64,000 nt of DNA from Gammaproteobacteria bacterium (lineage in GTDB: Bacteria > Pseudomonadota > Gammaproteobacteria > Enterobacterales > Psychrobiaceae). The DNA lies in NCBI GenBank assembly GCA_013214965.1, contig JABSRU010000010.1, forward strand, positions 51,022-115,021. Direction: 5' to 3'. Position 1 is the first letter of the stretch. Each line of letters opens with the position of its first letter. A program made the translations under genes and the position numbers. The notes beneath the pieces are model-generated. The model was not told where the DNA came from. It ran no database searches and saw nothing but the letters and a program-made list of their open reading frames with translations. Below are positions 21,770-32,161 of the stretch, one piece after another.

Positions 21770-22519
21770 TTAATCTTTGTTGCTCTTATTAACAATTGAA
21801 CGTTGGGTCGCCGTTAAAATTCCACGTAAAATATTTAATTCAGTTTCTTCAGGGCGAGCGCGATTAAATAACCGGCGTAATTTATTCATAATCTGGCCTG
21901 GGTGCGCTTTAATGATAAAGTCAGTTTGATATAAGGTTTGCTCTAGGTGCTCATAAAAACCGTGCATTTGTTGAGCCGTTGGATATTGCTCGGAGCTATC
22001 AATGATTTCTTCACTCAGCCAGGCCATTCGTATTTCATAACAAATCGTTTGCACCGCCATCGCTAGATTAAGAGAGCTGTATTCTGGGTTAGCAGGAATG
22101 CAAACATGATATTGACACATCTGTAATTCATCGTTTGACAAGCCACTATTTTCACGACCAAATACCACAGCAACGGGGGAATTAGCCACCTCAGTCATCA
22201 GTTTTAATCCGGTTTGACGCGGGTCAAGCATTGGCCAGGGCAACGTGCGAGAACGAGCACTGGCACCAATCACTAAACTACAATCAGCCACCCCCTCAAC
22301 TAAAGTGTCTACGATAATGGCATTATTTAATATATCGGCAGCACCAGCCGCCAAAGCAAAAGACTTACCATCAACCTCTGTTTGTGGATCAACTAACACT
22401 AGCTGTGTCAGTCCCATGGTTTTCATGGCACGAGCAACGCTGCCAATATTGCCAGGATGAGTGGTACCAACGAGCACTACTTTGACTTTTTGGAGATATT
22501 CAGGGGATTGTTGTTTCAC
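21770..22519 (-). CDS. trmJ: tRNA (cytidine/uridine-32-2'-O)-methyltransferase TrmJ
   Basis: A 249-residue SPOUT methyltransferase. The N-terminal [20 protein letters not shown] and the knot motifs [15 protein letters not shown] and [17 protein letters not shown] form the SAM site. It methylates the 2'-O of residue 32 in the tRNA anticodon loop. It lies upstream of iscR in the same orientation, as in E. coli, and is divergent from suhB. Confidence 0.95.
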   Translation of the reverse strand: MKQQSPEYLQKVKVVLVGTTHPGNIGSVARAMKTMGLTQLVLVDPQTEVDGKSFALAAGAADILNNAIIVDTLVEGVADCSLVIGASARSRTLPWPMLDPRQTGLKLMTEVANSPVAVVFGRENSGLSNDELQMCQYHVCIPANPEYSSLNLAMAVQTICYEIRMAWLSEEIIDSSEQYPTAQQMHGFYEHLEQTLYQTDFIIKAHPGQIMNKLRRLFNRARPEETELNILRGILTATQRSIVNKSNKD

Positions 22520-22704
22520 TAGTTAAGTATCCAAAGCTTGATAATTTTTGGCATTCTAACAAACTGGTCAAAAATGTGAACTAGCAATGTTGTTCGCTTG
22601 TTGTTTTTGTTGCTTAGCTCCATATTTCTGGTAATATGTGCGCCGTAATTTACCCAGAAAAACAATTTTGGGCTCACGTTCTTTAACATCCAAAGGTAAA
22701 CACT

Positions 22705-23508
22705 ATGCATCCGATGCTAAATATTGCAGTTCGGGCAGCTCGTAGCGCAGGCAAGGTAATTATGCAAGCGACTGAGCAGCTAGACAAAGTTCAGATAGAA
22801 CAAAAAGGTTCAAATGATTTCGTGACTAGCGTTGATCAAGAAGCTGAGCAAACAATCATTGCAGTTATTGCAAAAGCATACCCACATCACGGTTTTATTT
22901 GTGAAGAAAGTGGCAAGTCTGGTAATGCAGACAGTGAATACCAATGGATTATCGATCCACTTGATGGCACTACAAACTTCATCAAGGGTATCCCTCATTT
23001 TTCAGTATCTATTGCTTTACAAGTTAATGGAAAAACTGAACAAGCCGTTGTTTTAGATCCCGTTCGCGACGAATTATTTACCGCCACCAAAGGTGTTGGT
23101 AGTCAGTTAAATAGCTATCGTACTCGTGCTTCTAAAGCTAAAGATTTAAAAGGCACAATTATTGCGACTGGCTTCCCGCATAAGAACAAGCATTATAAAG
23201 AATCTTACTTAAATATTTTCTCAGACATGTTTGAAGAAACCGCTGACATGCGTCGTAGTGGTTCTGCTGCGTTAGATCTTGCTTACGTTGCTGCGGGTCG
23301 TGTTGATGGCTTTTGGGAAATTGGCTTAAAGCCATGGGATACCGCAGCCGGTGAGTTACTGGTAAAAGAGTCTGGCGGTATTATCACTGACTTCACTGGC
23401 GGTCATGGCCATGTTAATTCAGGGAATATTGTTGCTGGTAATCCAAAAGTAGTTAAAGCTATTTTAGGTAAGATTCGCCCGCATTTAACACCGGCATTGT
23501 CTAGATAG
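22705..23508 (+). CDS. suhB: Inositol-1-monophosphatase / Nus-associated factor SuhB
   Basis: A 267-residue Mg2+-dependent phosphatase. The metal-binding motifs are CEESG, IDPLDGTTNF and WDTAAGELLV. In enterobacteria SuhB is also part of the rRNA antitermination complex, which probably explains its conservation next to trmJ and isc. It begins MHPMLNIAVRAARSAGKV and ends at a strong terminator. Confidence 0.96.
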   Translation: MHPMLNIAVRAARSAGKVIMQATEQLDKVQIEQKGSNDFVTSVDQEAEQTIIAVIAKAYPHHGFICEESGKSGNADSEYQWIIDPLDGTTNFIKGIPHFSVSIALQVNGKTEQAVVLDPVRDELFTATKGVGSQLNSYRTRASKAKDLKGTIIATGFPHKNKHYKESYLNIFSDMFEETADMRRSGSAALDLAYVAAGRVDGFWEIGLKPWDTAAGELLVKESGGIITDFTGGHGHVNSGNIVAGNPKVVKAILGKIRPHLTPALSR

Positions 23509-23532
23509 ATACTCAGCTAGACAACAGCCAAC

Positions 23533-23572
23533 AAAAAGCCCGAATCTTGATAATTAAGATTCGGGCTTTTTT
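23533..23572 (+). terminator. Intrinsic terminator after suhB
   Basis: A 16-bp stem with AAAAAGCCCGAATCTT as left arm and its complement ending in a T run as right arm, with a 7-nt loop. The A run at the left could also stop mscS transcription on the minus strand. Confidence 0.92.
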
Positions 23573-23584
23573 GATCATACGATA

Positions 23585-24412
23585 CTATTTCATATGAACA
23601 TCACGTTGTGGATATGGAATAGTGACACCGTTCTTATCGAATGCCAATTTAACATTCTCGTGCATGTCAAAATATACCGGCCAAAAGCTTTCTGACTGAC
23701 ACCAAACACGCACCAACAAGTTAACTGAACTATCGGCGTGAGCTGAGACATAAATTTCATGGCCTTTTTCATCTTCCAATAAACGACTATCGGCTTTAAT
23801 TAAATCACGAATAACTTCTTTCGCCTTTAACAAGTCATCATCGTAGCTAATACCAAAAGTCATATCGACACGTCGAATGGGTTCGGCAAATAAATTTTTA
23901 ATTGGACCGTTAGACAAGATACCATTCGGAATGATTACGCGTTCATTATCTAGCGTCGTCACAATGGTATTAAAGATTTGAATTTCTTTAATGACCCCGA
24001 CATAACCTTGCGCTTCAATAACATCACCAATTTTAAATGGCTTAAAGAACAAGATAAGTACGCCACCAGCAAAATTAGATAATGAACCTTGTAGCGCCAA
24101 ACCAATCGCGAGTCCTGCCGCACCCAGCATTGCAATAAATGAGGTCGTTTCAATACCAATCATCGAGGCTACACTAATAATCAGCATCACTTTTAAAGTG
24201 CCTGACATCATATTAGATAAAAAGCGTTGAAGGGTCGCTTCAACTTTACGCAACGATAGTATTTTCTCAAGCCCTTTCGCTGCTTTAGAAATAATCCAAA
24301 AGCCAATTAACAGCGTCACTAGCGCTAATAATAATTTAGGCAAATAAAGCATTGCCATTTCGATCGCTTGATCGATAAATTTACTTAGATTATCTTGAGT
24401 GAAGTTTTCCAT
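23585..24412 (-). CDS. mscS: Small-conductance mechanosensitive channel, MscS family
   Basis: The protein is 275 residues from the ATG at 24412, which has AAGGAAC upstream; the open frame starts 11 codons earlier, but that part is not family-like. Three membrane helices lie near residues 17-37, 58-80 and 85-115. The last is the Gly/Ala-rich pore helix (MLGAAGLAIGLALQGSL), followed by the MscS beta domain (FKIGDVIEAQGYVG, then ERVIIPNG). It opens under hypo-osmotic tension to release solutes. It is convergent with suhB. Confidence 0.94.
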   Translation of the reverse strand: MENFTQDNLSKFIDQAIEMAMLYLPKLLLALVTLLIGFWIISKAAKGLEKILSLRKVEATLQRFLSNMMSGTLKVMLIISVASMIGIETTSFIAMLGAAGLAIGLALQGSLSNFAGGVLILFFKPFKIGDVIEAQGYVGVIKEIQIFNTIVTTLDNERVIIPNGILSNGPIKNLFAEPIRRVDMTFGISYDDDLLKAKEVIRDLIKADSRLLEDEKGHEIYVSAHADSSVNLLVRVWCQSESFWPVYFDMHENVKLAFDKNGVTIPYPQRDVHMK

Positions 24413-24571
24413 ACAAAGTTCCTTGTTGAAATAATAAATTGCCATCTGGCAAAATTGAAAAATAATATCCTATATAACTTAACCTGTAATGAATTTTTAC
24501 TCATTAAATGGTATTAAACCAAAAACTTAGCTTCACTCCTTAACTAAAAAATAAATATTTACCATAACCGC

Positions 24572-24585
24572 CTTGTATATACAAG
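24572..24585. promoter_or_regulatory. Perfect 14-bp palindrome, GntR/HutC-operator-like
   Basis: CTTGTATATACAAG is a perfect dyad lying between the divergent mscS and his promoters. It resembles operators of GntR/HutC-type regulators, and HutC responds to urocanate. The regulator is not encoded in this window, so the identity is a guess from motif shape only. Confidence 0.35.
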
Positions 24586-24680
24586 ATAATATTACCAATT
24601 ATTATTCATTGTAAATCAAAGGCTAACCTTATTATTAAAAAACATAGCCTAATGTCTAGTATTTTTTACACAAAAAACCG

Positions 24681-24709
24681 TTGCAATTAACACCGAGCTA
24701 ACATAATGT
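24681..24709 (+). promoter_or_regulatory. Candidate promoter of the his operon
   Basis: TTGCAA, 17 nt, TAATGT, placed about 40 nt before the leader-peptide ATG. This is the usual distance for a his leader transcript. Confidence 0.5.
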
Positions 24710-24747
24710 ACATCACATCAAAACACGCAAATTAGGTTAACTCAAAC

Positions 24748-24795
24748 ATGATTAATTTTCTGAACCATCACCGCCATCACCATATTATCCGGTAA
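24748..24795 (+). CDS. hisL: his operon leader peptide HisL
   Basis: A 15-codon reading frame, MINFLNHHRHHHIIR then TAA, with five histidine codons in a six-codon stretch interrupted by one Arg. It is followed at once by mutually exclusive RNA stems and a terminator before hisG. Ribosome stalling at the His codons when charged tRNA-His is scarce is the known control mechanism. The frame is too short for ordinary gene calling. Confidence 0.93.
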   Translation: MINFLNHHRHHHIIR

Positions 24796-24813
24796 CTTTC
24801 AGGAAATTTAACG

Positions 24814-24885
24814 CTGGAAGTTGATAAATCTTCCAGGCGGTTTGCGAATAACAAATAAACCTCTGGAACTTCCAGAGGTTTTTTT
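24814..24885 (+). promoter_or_regulatory. his attenuator (anti-antiterminator, antiterminator, terminator)
   Basis: Segment 1 CTGGAAG (24814-24820) pairs with segment 2 CTTCCAG (24830-24836). Segment 2 TTCCAG can instead pair with segment 3 CTGGAA (24863-24868). Segment 3 can pair with segment 4 to form the terminator AACCTCTGG-AACTT-CCAGAGGTT followed by TTTTT (to 24885). Mutually exclusive folds just behind a His-rich leader define transcription attenuation. Confidence 0.92.
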
Positions 24886-24900
24886 ATTAGGAGCAAATAA

Positions 24901-25797
24901 ATGTCTACAAATCAAAGATTACGTATAGCAATACAGAAAAAAGGTCGACTGTCTGATGAGTCTAAGAAATTACTTAAAGGCAGTGGCATTAAATTTAATA
25001 CCAACTCACAACGCTTAATTGCCCATGCCACTAATTTACCGATCGATTTACTATTAGTGCGTGATGATGACATCCCAACCTTGATTATGGACGGAGTAGT
25101 CGACTTAGGGATTATCGGTGAAAATGAATTAGAAGAAACCTGTTTAGAGCGTCAAGCAGCTAACGCTCCTTCATCTTACGAAACCCTAAAACGCTTAGAT
25201 TTTGGCACCTGTCGTTTATCCCTCGCTATTCCATCAGAGCTTGAATATAACGGGGTTGAACAATTTAATGGCATGCGAATAGCAACCTCTTATCCGCAAT
25301 TACTAAAGCGTTATTTAGACTCTGAAAATGTACAATTCACCAGCTGTACTTTAAAAGGTTCCGTCGAAGTGGCTCCACGAGCGGGAATTGCCGATGCGAT
25401 TTGTGATTTGGTCTCAACAGGGGCAACGTTGGAAGCGAATGGCTTAAAAGAAGCACAAATTTTCTATCGCAGCCAAGCAGTATTAATTAAATCGACCAAA
25501 ACACTGGCCACTGATAAGCAAGAATTATTAGATAAATTACTCACTCGATTTAACGGCGTTATTCAAGCACGTGAATCAAAATATATTATGCTCCACGCTC
25601 CAAAAAACAACCTTGATAAAATCATTAGTTTATTACCTGGTGCCGAAAATCCGACCATATTACCACTGGCGGATAACGATAAAGTAGTTGTGCATGCCGT
25701 TAGCAGCGAGACCTTATTTTGGGAAACTATGGAAGAATTAAAGGCACTGGGTGCGAGCTCAATTTTAGTGATGCCAATTGAAAAAATGTTGGGGTAA
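24901..25797 (+). CDS. hisG: ATP phosphoribosyltransferase (long form)
   Basis: A 298-residue HisG-long enzyme, the first step of histidine synthesis (ATP + PRPP to PR-ATP). The catalytic domain begins [15 protein letters not shown] and contains the PRPP loop near [14 protein letters not shown]. The C-terminal 80 residues form the ACT-like regulatory domain that binds histidine for feedback inhibition. A TAGGAG ribosome site lies 7 nt upstream, directly behind the attenuator. First gene of an eight-gene operon. Confidence 0.97.
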   Translation: MSTNQRLRIAIQKKGRLSDESKKLLKGSGIKFNTNSQRLIAHATNLPIDLLLVRDDDIPTLIMDGVVDLGIIGENELEETCLERQAANAPSSYETLKRLDFGTCRLSLAIPSELEYNGVEQFNGMRIATSYPQLLKRYLDSENVQFTSCTLKGSVEVAPRAGIADAICDLVSTGATLEANGLKEAQIFYRSQAVLIKSTKTLATDKQELLDKLLTRFNGVIQARESKYIMLHAPKNNLDKIISLLPGAENPTILPLADNDKVVVHAVSSETLFWETMEELKALGASSILVMPIEKMLG

Positions 25798-27093
25798 ATG
25801 ATGTTAACACTTTCGTGGTCAACGCTTAATGAACAAGAACAACAGCGTCAATTACAACGCCCAGCCCTCGACAACTCTGCGAGTTTAGAGCAACAAGTCA
25901 CTGACATTGTTACGACGGTAAAAAAGCAAGGTGACCAAGCGTTACGGCAATATGCCCAGCTATTTGATCAAACGACGTTAAGTGAAATAGCCGTCTCGAA
26001 AGCTGATATTTTAACCGCCGTAGATAATGTATCTGATGAACTCAAGCACGCGATAAGTCTAGCAAAAGCAAATATTGAAAAGTTTCACCTTGCTCAACGT
26101 AGCACGACCATTAAAGTAGAAACCACCGTTGGTGTTCAGTGTGAATTACGCACTCAAGCGATAAAAAGTGTTGGTTTATATGCGCCAGGAGGGACAGCAC
26201 CTTTACCTTCGACGGTATTAATGACTGCAATACCAGCACAAATTGCTGGTTGTGATCGCATTGTTTTATGCTCACCACCCCCGATTTCTGATGTCGTTTT
26301 ATACACAGCTCATCTTTGTGGCGTCGACACTATTTATCAAGTTGGCGGTGCCCAAGCTATTGCTGCGATGGCCTTTGGCACAACCAGCATAAAAAAAGTT
26401 GATAAAATATTTGGTCCTGGTAATCGTTATGTCACGGAAGCAAAAAAACAAGTATCGATGGTCAACAATGGCGCAGCAATTGATATGCCTGCGGGACCAT
26501 CGGAAGTGTTAGTGATTGCCGACAAAGAGGCCAATCCAGCATACATTGCCGCCGACTTATTATCACAAGCAGAACACGGCGCTGACTCACAGACAATTTT
26601 AGTCACCCCTTGTCAACAATTGGCAGAGCAAGTATCGAAGCAAGTGGCTAGTCAGTTAGCCTTATTGCCCCGCAAAGATATTGCAGCACAAGCTATTGCT
26701 CATAGTCGGATATTTGTAACCGATGATCTTGCTCAAGCGATTGATATTAGTAATGCTTACGCCCCTGAACATTTGATTATTCAAACTGAGCATCCCCGCG
26801 ATGTACTTGACCATGTATTTGCGGCCGGCTCGGTATTTTTGGGACAATGGAGTCCCGAATCAGCGGGTGATTACGCTAGTGGCACTAATCATGTATTACC
26901 AACTTACGGCATGTGTAATAGTTATTCGAGTTTAAACCTCAATGATTTCACCCGTCGCTTTACGGTTCAAGAACTCACTTATGATGGTTTAAGCGCTCTA
27001 GCGCGGAGTATTTGTCCAATTGCCGAAGCCGAAGGGCTCGATGCACACGCCCGTGCAGTGACTATCCGTTTAGAACAAGGATCACCATCATGA
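25798..27093 (+). CDS. hisD: Histidinol dehydrogenase
   Basis: A 431-residue Zn2+ enzyme that makes histidine from histidinol in two NAD+-dependent steps. Key segments are GLYAPGGTAPLPSTVLM, GPGNRYVTEAKKQV, IDMPAGPSE, LSQAEHGADSQ (metal and catalytic residues) and SAGDYASGTNHVLPT. The ATG follows the hisG TAA without a gap and shares its GGGG ribosome site. Confidence 0.97.
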   Translation: MMLTLSWSTLNEQEQQRQLQRPALDNSASLEQQVTDIVTTVKKQGDQALRQYAQLFDQTTLSEIAVSKADILTAVDNVSDELKHAISLAKANIEKFHLAQRSTTIKVETTVGVQCELRTQAIKSVGLYAPGGTAPLPSTVLMTAIPAQIAGCDRIVLCSPPPISDVVLYTAHLCGVDTIYQVGGAQAIAAMAFGTTSIKKVDKIFGPGNRYVTEAKKQVSMVNNGAAIDMPAGPSEVLVIADKEANPAYIAADLLSQAEHGADSQTILVTPCQQLAEQVSKQVASQLALLPRKDIAAQAIAHSRIFVTDDLAQAIDISNAYAPEHLIIQTEHPRDVLDHVFAAGSVFLGQWSPESAGDYASGTNHVLPTYGMCNSYSSLNLNDFTRRFTVQELTYDGLSALARSICPIAEAEGLDAHARAVTIRLEQGSPS

Positions 27094-28148
27094 GTTGTTT
27101 AGCATCACGTTTAGCACGCCCGGAATTACTTGAGATGGTTCCTTATCAATCGGCTCGTCGTATTGGCGGCAGTGGTGATGTTTGGCTTAATGCCAATGAA
27201 TCCCCTTTTAGTGATAGTTTACCGGCATATAATCGTTACCCTGAGTTTCAACCAACTGAGCTAGTAAACAACTATGCCCGTTACGCCAATATCACCACCG
27301 AGCAATTATTGGCGACTCGTGGTGCTGACGAAGCCATTGAGTTATTAATCCGCACTTTTTGCATTCCAGCGCAAGACAGCATTACGATATGTACCCCAAC
27401 CTATGGTATGTACGCCATTAGTGCCGCGACGTGCAATGTTGCCGTCAATACCGTACCTTTAACAGCTGATTGGCAACTCGATCCGCAATTAATAGATAAA
27501 TTACAAAGTTCAAAGTTACTGTTTATTTGTAATCCAAACAATCCAACGGGTTCAACCCTAACGCCATCACAACTAGAACCGATTGTTGCTGCACTACAAG
27601 AGCAATGTATTGTGGTGGTTGATGAAGCCTATATTGAGTTTTCGCCACAATTGACCATGGCATCATTACTCGACAAATATCCAAATCTAGTGATTTTACG
27701 GACACTGTCAAAAGCGTTCGCGTTGGCCGGTTTACGGTGTGGCTTTATGTTAGCCAATACCGATATTATTGAATTAACCAAAAAAGTCATCGCTCCCTAC
27801 CCTGTTCCTGCTCCTGTCGGTGAAATTGCGGGTCAGAGTTTAAGCGTCAATGGCGTGATGAAAATGACCTCGCGGGTCGCACAGTTAAATAAACTTAATC
27901 AGCAATTTTGTGATGCGTTATTACAGCTTTCTGGGATCCGTGATATTTACCGCTCTGGCGCAAATTTTGTCTTAGTACGCTTTGACAATGAGCAATGGTT
28001 TAGTGAGCTAGCGAAGGAAGGTATCGTGGTGCGTAATCAATCAAAAGTTAACACCTTAGAGAACTGTTTGCGTTTTTCTATCGGTAGCCCGGCAGAAATG
28101 CAGTGTTTAATAAAAGTATTAACCAATATTTCAATCGCGATTAAATAG
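27090..28148 (+). CDS. hisC: Histidinol-phosphate aminotransferase
   Basis: The protein is 352 residues from the ATG at 27090, which overlaps the hisD stop (ATGA). The open frame extends 26 codons upstream inside hisD but does not belong to the protein. It is a class-I/II PLP aminotransferase with WLNANESPF, FICNPNNPTGS, VVVDEAYIEFS and the PLP lysine in LRTLSKAFALAGLRCGF. It converts imidazole acetol phosphate to histidinol phosphate. Confidence 0.96.
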   Translation: MSCLASRLARPELLEMVPYQSARRIGGSGDVWLNANESPFSDSLPAYNRYPEFQPTELVNNYARYANITTEQLLATRGADEAIELLIRTFCIPAQDSITICTPTYGMYAISAATCNVAVNTVPLTADWQLDPQLIDKLQSSKLLFICNPNNPTGSTLTPSQLEPIVAALQEQCIVVVDEAYIEFSPQLTMASLLDKYPNLVILRTLSKAFALAGLRCGFMLANTDIIELTKKVIAPYPVPAPVGEIAGQSLSVNGVMKMTSRVAQLNKLNQQFCDALLQLSGIRDIYRSGANFVLVRFDNEQWFSELAKEGIVVRNQSKVNTLENCLRFSIGSPAEMQCLIKVLTNISIAIK

Positions 28149-28175
28149 CGTTATCAATTTAGAGAAAGCATTATT

Positions 28176-29243
28176 ATGAGTCATAAAATTTTATTTATCG
28201 ATCGCGACGGCACCTTAGTTGAAGAACCAGCCATTGATAAACAACTCGATAGTTTAGAAAAATTAGTGTTTGAGCCCGGTGTTATTACCGCCATGTTACG
28301 ACTGCAACAAGCAGGGTATCAATTAGTGATGGTATCGAACCAAGATGGTTTAGGAACCTCGAGCTTCCCGCAAGCTGATTTTGATCTTGCACACAATAAA
28401 ATGATTGATATTTTTAGCAGCCAAGGGGTTATTTTTCAAGAAACCCTGATTTGCCCGCACTTTGATAGTGACAATTGCAATTGTCGTAAACCTAAACTTG
28501 GCTTAGTCAAAGACTACCTGCAACAAGGTAAAGTTGATTTTGCAACCAGCTATGTCATTGGTGACCGTCAAACTGACATTGAATTAGCCGAAAACATGGG
28601 GATTAAATCATTACGTTATGATCGTCAATCGCTTAATTGGCTGGATATTGTTCGCACCCTCACCACAGTGCCACGTGTTGCCACAGTGGTACGTAATACC
28701 AATGAAACGCAGATTAAAGTCAGCGTCGATTTAGATCAGCAGGGTGGCAGCAGTATTAGTACCGGAATTGGATTTTTTGACCATATGCTCGACCAAATTG
28801 CCATTCACGGCGGCTTTAAGCTTGATGTCGCTGTCAGCGGCGATCTCCATATTGATGATCACCATAGTGTTGAAGACACCGCAATTGCCCTTGGCACTGC
28901 GATTAAGCAAGCATTAGGTGATAAACGCGGTATTGGTCGCTTTGGATTTACTCTGCCGATGGACGAGTGTTTATGTCAATGTACCCTTGATTTGTCAGGA
29001 CGCGCTTGGCTCGAGTTTGATGCTAAATTTACCAATGAACGCGTTGGCGAACTTGCCACTGAAATGGTGCCACATTTTTTCCATTCATTAAGTAATGCGA
29101 TGGCGGCAACACTACATTTAAGTGCTACCGGCAAAAATAACCATCATTTAGTCGAAGGATTATTTAAAGTCTTTGGTCGTGCCTTACGTCAAGCTATTAC
29201 GATTAATGGTAATGAGCTACCGAGCAGCAAGGGGGTGCTATGA
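28176..29243 (+). CDS. hisB: Bifunctional histidinol-phosphatase / imidazoleglycerol-phosphate dehydratase
   Basis: A 355-residue fusion. The N-terminal HAD phosphatase has catalytic [12 protein letters not shown] and a Cys-His zinc loop [15 protein letters not shown]. The C-terminal IGPD domain (from about residue 165) has the manganese motifs [16 protein letters not shown] and [12 protein letters not shown]. It catalyses the sixth and eighth steps. The fused form is the usual gammaproteobacterial one. Confidence 0.97.
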   Translation: MSHKILFIDRDGTLVEEPAIDKQLDSLEKLVFEPGVITAMLRLQQAGYQLVMVSNQDGLGTSSFPQADFDLAHNKMIDIFSSQGVIFQETLICPHFDSDNCNCRKPKLGLVKDYLQQGKVDFATSYVIGDRQTDIELAENMGIKSLRYDRQSLNWLDIVRTLTTVPRVATVVRNTNETQIKVSVDLDQQGGSSISTGIGFFDHMLDQIAIHGGFKLDVAVSGDLHIDDHHSVEDTAIALGTAIKQALGDKRGIGRFGFTLPMDECLCQCTLDLSGRAWLEFDAKFTNERVGELATEMVPHFFHSLSNAMAATLHLSATGKNNHHLVEGLFKVFGRALRQAITINGNELPSSKGVL

Positions 29244-29851
29244 GTCAACAAACCAAGCAGAAATTAGTCATCATCGATACCGGTTGCGCTAATATCACTT
29301 CGGTTCGCTGCGCCATGGAGCGGTTCGACATTGAAGTTGTCGTCTCCCGTGACCCTACAATTATCAAAGCAGCTTCCCATATTATTTTGCCTGGGGTTGG
29401 CACTGCGGGTGCAGCCATGGCTAAACTCGAGCAATTTGACCTGATTGAGTTAATCAAAGGGCTAACCCAACCGGTATTAGGGATTTGTTTAGGGATGCAA
29501 TTGTTAAGCAACGCCTCTGCCGAGCGCGAGGTTAATTGTCTTGGTTTAATCGATGCTAAGGTCAGTCCATTGCAAGCGAGCGCTGGATTACCGCTGCCCC
29601 ACATGGGATGGAATACACTGGGAGATATTAGCGGGCCATTATTTAAAGGGCTTGATAGCAACAGTTATGTTTATTTTGTCCATAGTTTTGCGCTACCCGT
29701 TGGTGATTACACGCTGGCAACTTGCGATTATGGTCAACGGTTTTCTGCTGCAATCGGTAAAGACAATTTCTATGGCGTTCAATTCCACCCAGAACGTTCG
29801 GGTCAAGTTGGCGCTAAAATACTTAAAAATTTCTTGGAGCTTAGCGCGTGA
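29240..29851 (+). CDS. hisH: Imidazole glycerol phosphate synthase, glutaminase subunit
   Basis: A 203-residue class-I glutamine amidotransferase. Nucleophile Cys lies in [11 protein letters not shown], and the His/Glu pair in [10 protein letters not shown]. It feeds ammonia to HisF. It overlaps hisB (ATGA) and hisA (GTGA), so translation is coupled. Confidence 0.96.
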   Translation: MSQQTKQKLVIIDTGCANITSVRCAMERFDIEVVVSRDPTIIKAASHIILPGVGTAGAAMAKLEQFDLIELIKGLTQPVLGICLGMQLLSNASAEREVNCLGLIDAKVSPLQASAGLPLPHMGWNTLGDISGPLFKGLDSNSYVYFVHSFALPVGDYTLATCDYGQRFSAAIGKDNFYGVQFHPERSGQVGAKILKNFLELSA

Positions 29852-30600
29852 TAATTCCTGCATTAGATTTAATAGATGGTGAAGTGGTTAGACTGTATCA
29901 AGGTGATTACCAACAAAAAACCAGTTATCAATACTCTCCGATTGAGCAGCTTAAATTGTATGCCGAGCAAGGTGCCACTTGGCTACATCTCGTGGATTTA
30001 ACCGGTGCTAAAGATCCAACCAAACGCCAGCTCACCTTAATTAGCGCGATGATGGATGCGGTCAATTCAACGGGTAAAACCGTCGGGTTACAAGTGGGCG
30101 GCGGCATTCGCCGGGAACAAGATTTAGTCGATTTATTTGCCGCAGGTGCCTCGCGCGTCGTCATTGGCTCTCTAGCGGTTAAACAACCAGAGCTAATTGA
30201 ACAATGGCTGACTACATACGGCAGTGAAAAAATAGTACTAGCGCTCGACCTGAATATCGACGCCCAAGGTAACAAACACGTTGCAGTACATGGTTGGCAA
30301 GAAAACTCAGGGGTTACCATCGAAGAGCTGCTTAATCGCTTTATTCCATTAGGTTTAAAACATGTGCTATGCACCGACATCAGCAAAGATGGCACCTTAA
30401 CGGGCTCAAACGTTAACCTTTATACTGATCTCGTCAAAGATTGGCCACAAATTGATTGGCAATCATCCGGCGGTATTGGCAGTCTTGATGATATTGTCGC
30501 CCTCAGTCCATGTCAGGTTAGTGGCATTATCGTCGGGCGTGCTTTATTAGAAGGTAAGTTTGATGTGGTGGAGGCAATCGCATGCTCGCAAAACGGATAA
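29848..30600 (+). CDS. hisA: ProFAR isomerase
   Basis: A 250-residue (beta/alpha)8 barrel with the family start [19 protein letters not shown], phosphate-binding glycines in VGGGIRR and GGIGSLDD, and catalytic Asp residues in ALDLNID and [11 protein letters not shown]. It opens the aminoaldose to the aminoketose (fourth step). The start is a GTG at 29848 overlapping the hisH stop; no ATG gives a full-length barrel. Confidence 0.96.
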   Translation: MIIPALDLIDGEVVRLYQGDYQQKTSYQYSPIEQLKLYAEQGATWLHLVDLTGAKDPTKRQLTLISAMMDAVNSTGKTVGLQVGGGIRREQDLVDLFAAGASRVVIGSLAVKQPELIEQWLTTYGSEKIVLALDLNIDAQGNKHVAVHGWQENSGVTIEELLNRFIPLGLKHVLCTDISKDGTLTGSNVNLYTDLVKDWPQIDWQSSGGIGSLDDIVALSPCQVSGIIVGRALLEGKFDVVEAIACSQNG

Positions 30601-31358
30601 TTCCCTGCCTTGATGTCAAAGATGGCAAGGTCGTTAAAGGGGTTCAATTTAGAAATCATGAAATTATTGGTGATATCGTACCACTCGCCAAGCGCTATGC
30701 TGATGAAGGCGCTGACGAATTAGTGTTTTATGATATTACGGCCTCAAGTGATAATCGCGTGGTCGATAAAAGCTGGGTTGAACAAATTAGCGCGCAAATC
30801 AATATTCCTTTTTGTGTCGCTGGTGGTATAAAAACCATTGATGATGCCGCAAAAATATTAGCCTTTGGTGCGGATAAAATATCAATTAACTCCCCTGCTT
30901 TAGCTAATCCTGAGTTAATTACCCAACTGACCCATGAATTTGGTCAACAATGCATTGTGGTTGGAGTCGATAGTTACTTTGATTTGGCAACGGGTCAATA
31001 TCAGGTCAAGCAATTTACTGGTGATGCTGCGAAAACCCGTACTACTAAGTGGCAAACGCTCGATTGGATTAAAGAAATAGTACAACGTGGCGCTGGCGAA
31101 ATTGTCTTAAATGTCATGAACAAAGACGGCGTTCGCGACGGCTATGATCTCGAACAACTCGCGATGGTACGCGAGGTTTGTTCCGTGCCATTAATTGCCT
31201 CTGGCGGCGCTGGCACCATGATGCATTTTAGCGATGTTTTTAAGCAAGCAAACGTTGATGGCGCTTTAGCCGCTAGCGTATTTCATAAACAAATCATTGA
31301 AATTTCTGAGTTGAAACAATTCCTCAGCCAACAAGGGATCGCAATTAGACCATGTTAA
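30582..31358 (+). CDS. hisF: Imidazole glycerol phosphate synthase, cyclase subunit
   Basis: A 258-residue barrel beginning [20 protein letters not shown], with catalytic Asp near the N-terminus (CLDVKDG) and in [14 protein letters not shown]. It partners HisH to form IGP and AICAR. It overlaps the end of hisA by 19 bp. Confidence 0.97.
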   Translation: MLAKRIIPCLDVKDGKVVKGVQFRNHEIIGDIVPLAKRYADEGADELVFYDITASSDNRVVDKSWVEQISAQINIPFCVAGGIKTIDDAAKILAFGADKISINSPALANPELITQLTHEFGQQCIVVGVDSYFDLATGQYQVKQFTGDAAKTRTTKWQTLDWIKEIVQRGAGEIVLNVMNKDGVRDGYDLEQLAMVREVCSVPLIASGGAGTMMHFSDVFKQANVDGALAASVFHKQIIEISELKQFLSQQGIAIRPC

Positions 31359-31969
31359 TAAATAAATTAGACAGCAAAAAATTAGATTGGGATAAAGTGG
31401 ATCAACTAATGCCTGTTATTGTGCAAAATGCGATCAACGGCACCGTTTTGATGCTCGGTTATATGAACCAAGAGGCATTAGCTAAAACTTTAGAAATCGA
31501 TAAGGTCACCTTTTATTCCCGCACAAAACAGCGCTTATGGACCAAGGGGGAAAGCTCAGGTAATTTCCTTGAGCTCGTTAATATAAGCCAAGATTGCGAT
31601 AATGATACTTTATTGATTATGGCCAATCCTATTGGACCAACTTGCCACTTAGGCACCACTAGTTGCTTTAAAGATAGTGAAGGCTTCACCCTCGATTTCA
31701 TCAGCCATCTTGATGGTGTGATCAATGACCGTTACCTTAATCGCGATGACAAAAGCTATACCAGTTCACTATTTGACAGTGGCGTAAAGCGGATGGCGCA
31801 AAAAGTCGGCGAAGAAGGCGTCGAAGTTGCGCTAGCGGCAGCAACCAACGATCGCGCTGAGTTAGTCAACGAGTCATCCGATTTACTCTATCATTTATTA
31901 GTATTATTACGGGGTAAAGAGGTACCTTTAACTGAAATAATCGAAAACCTTAAACAACGCCATCAGTAA
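31352..31969 (+). CDS. hisI: Bifunctional phosphoribosyl-AMP cyclohydrolase / phosphoribosyl-ATP pyrophosphatase
   Basis: A 205-residue fusion (HisIE). The N-terminal cyclohydrolase has [29 protein letters not shown], and metal-binding D-x-D and Cys residues in CDNDTLL and GPTCHLG. The C-terminal pyrophosphatase has [14 protein letters not shown]. It performs steps two and three and closes the his operon. Confidence 0.96.
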   Translation: MLINKLDSKKLDWDKVDQLMPVIVQNAINGTVLMLGYMNQEALAKTLEIDKVTFYSRTKQRLWTKGESSGNFLELVNISQDCDNDTLLIMANPIGPTCHLGTTSCFKDSEGFTLDFISHLDGVINDRYLNRDDKSYTSSLFDSGVKRMAQKVGEEGVEVALAAATNDRAELVNESSDLLYHLLVLLRGKEVPLTEIIENLKQRHQ

Positions 31970-32161
31970 TTAATATCATGTGCTTGGTGTCCTAACCACA
32001 CTAAGCACAATTTTTGAACCACCCTCCACTAATCTTATTAGACCTTAGTATAAAATCGTACTCTTTTGTAACAATTAGTTTCCACGCTATTAACATTCTT
32101 GTTCAACTTGGTTTATTCTGAGTCTCGACCCATAATAATAATTATTATATACAAGGAAATT

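Larger units (their letters stand above)
24413..24747. other. mscS-his intergenic region (335 bp)
   Basis: AT-rich and noncoding. It holds the mscS ribosome site, a 14-bp perfect palindrome (24572-24585), a candidate his promoter (24681-24709) and the start of the his leader. I saw nothing else with structure in it. Confidence 0.6.
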
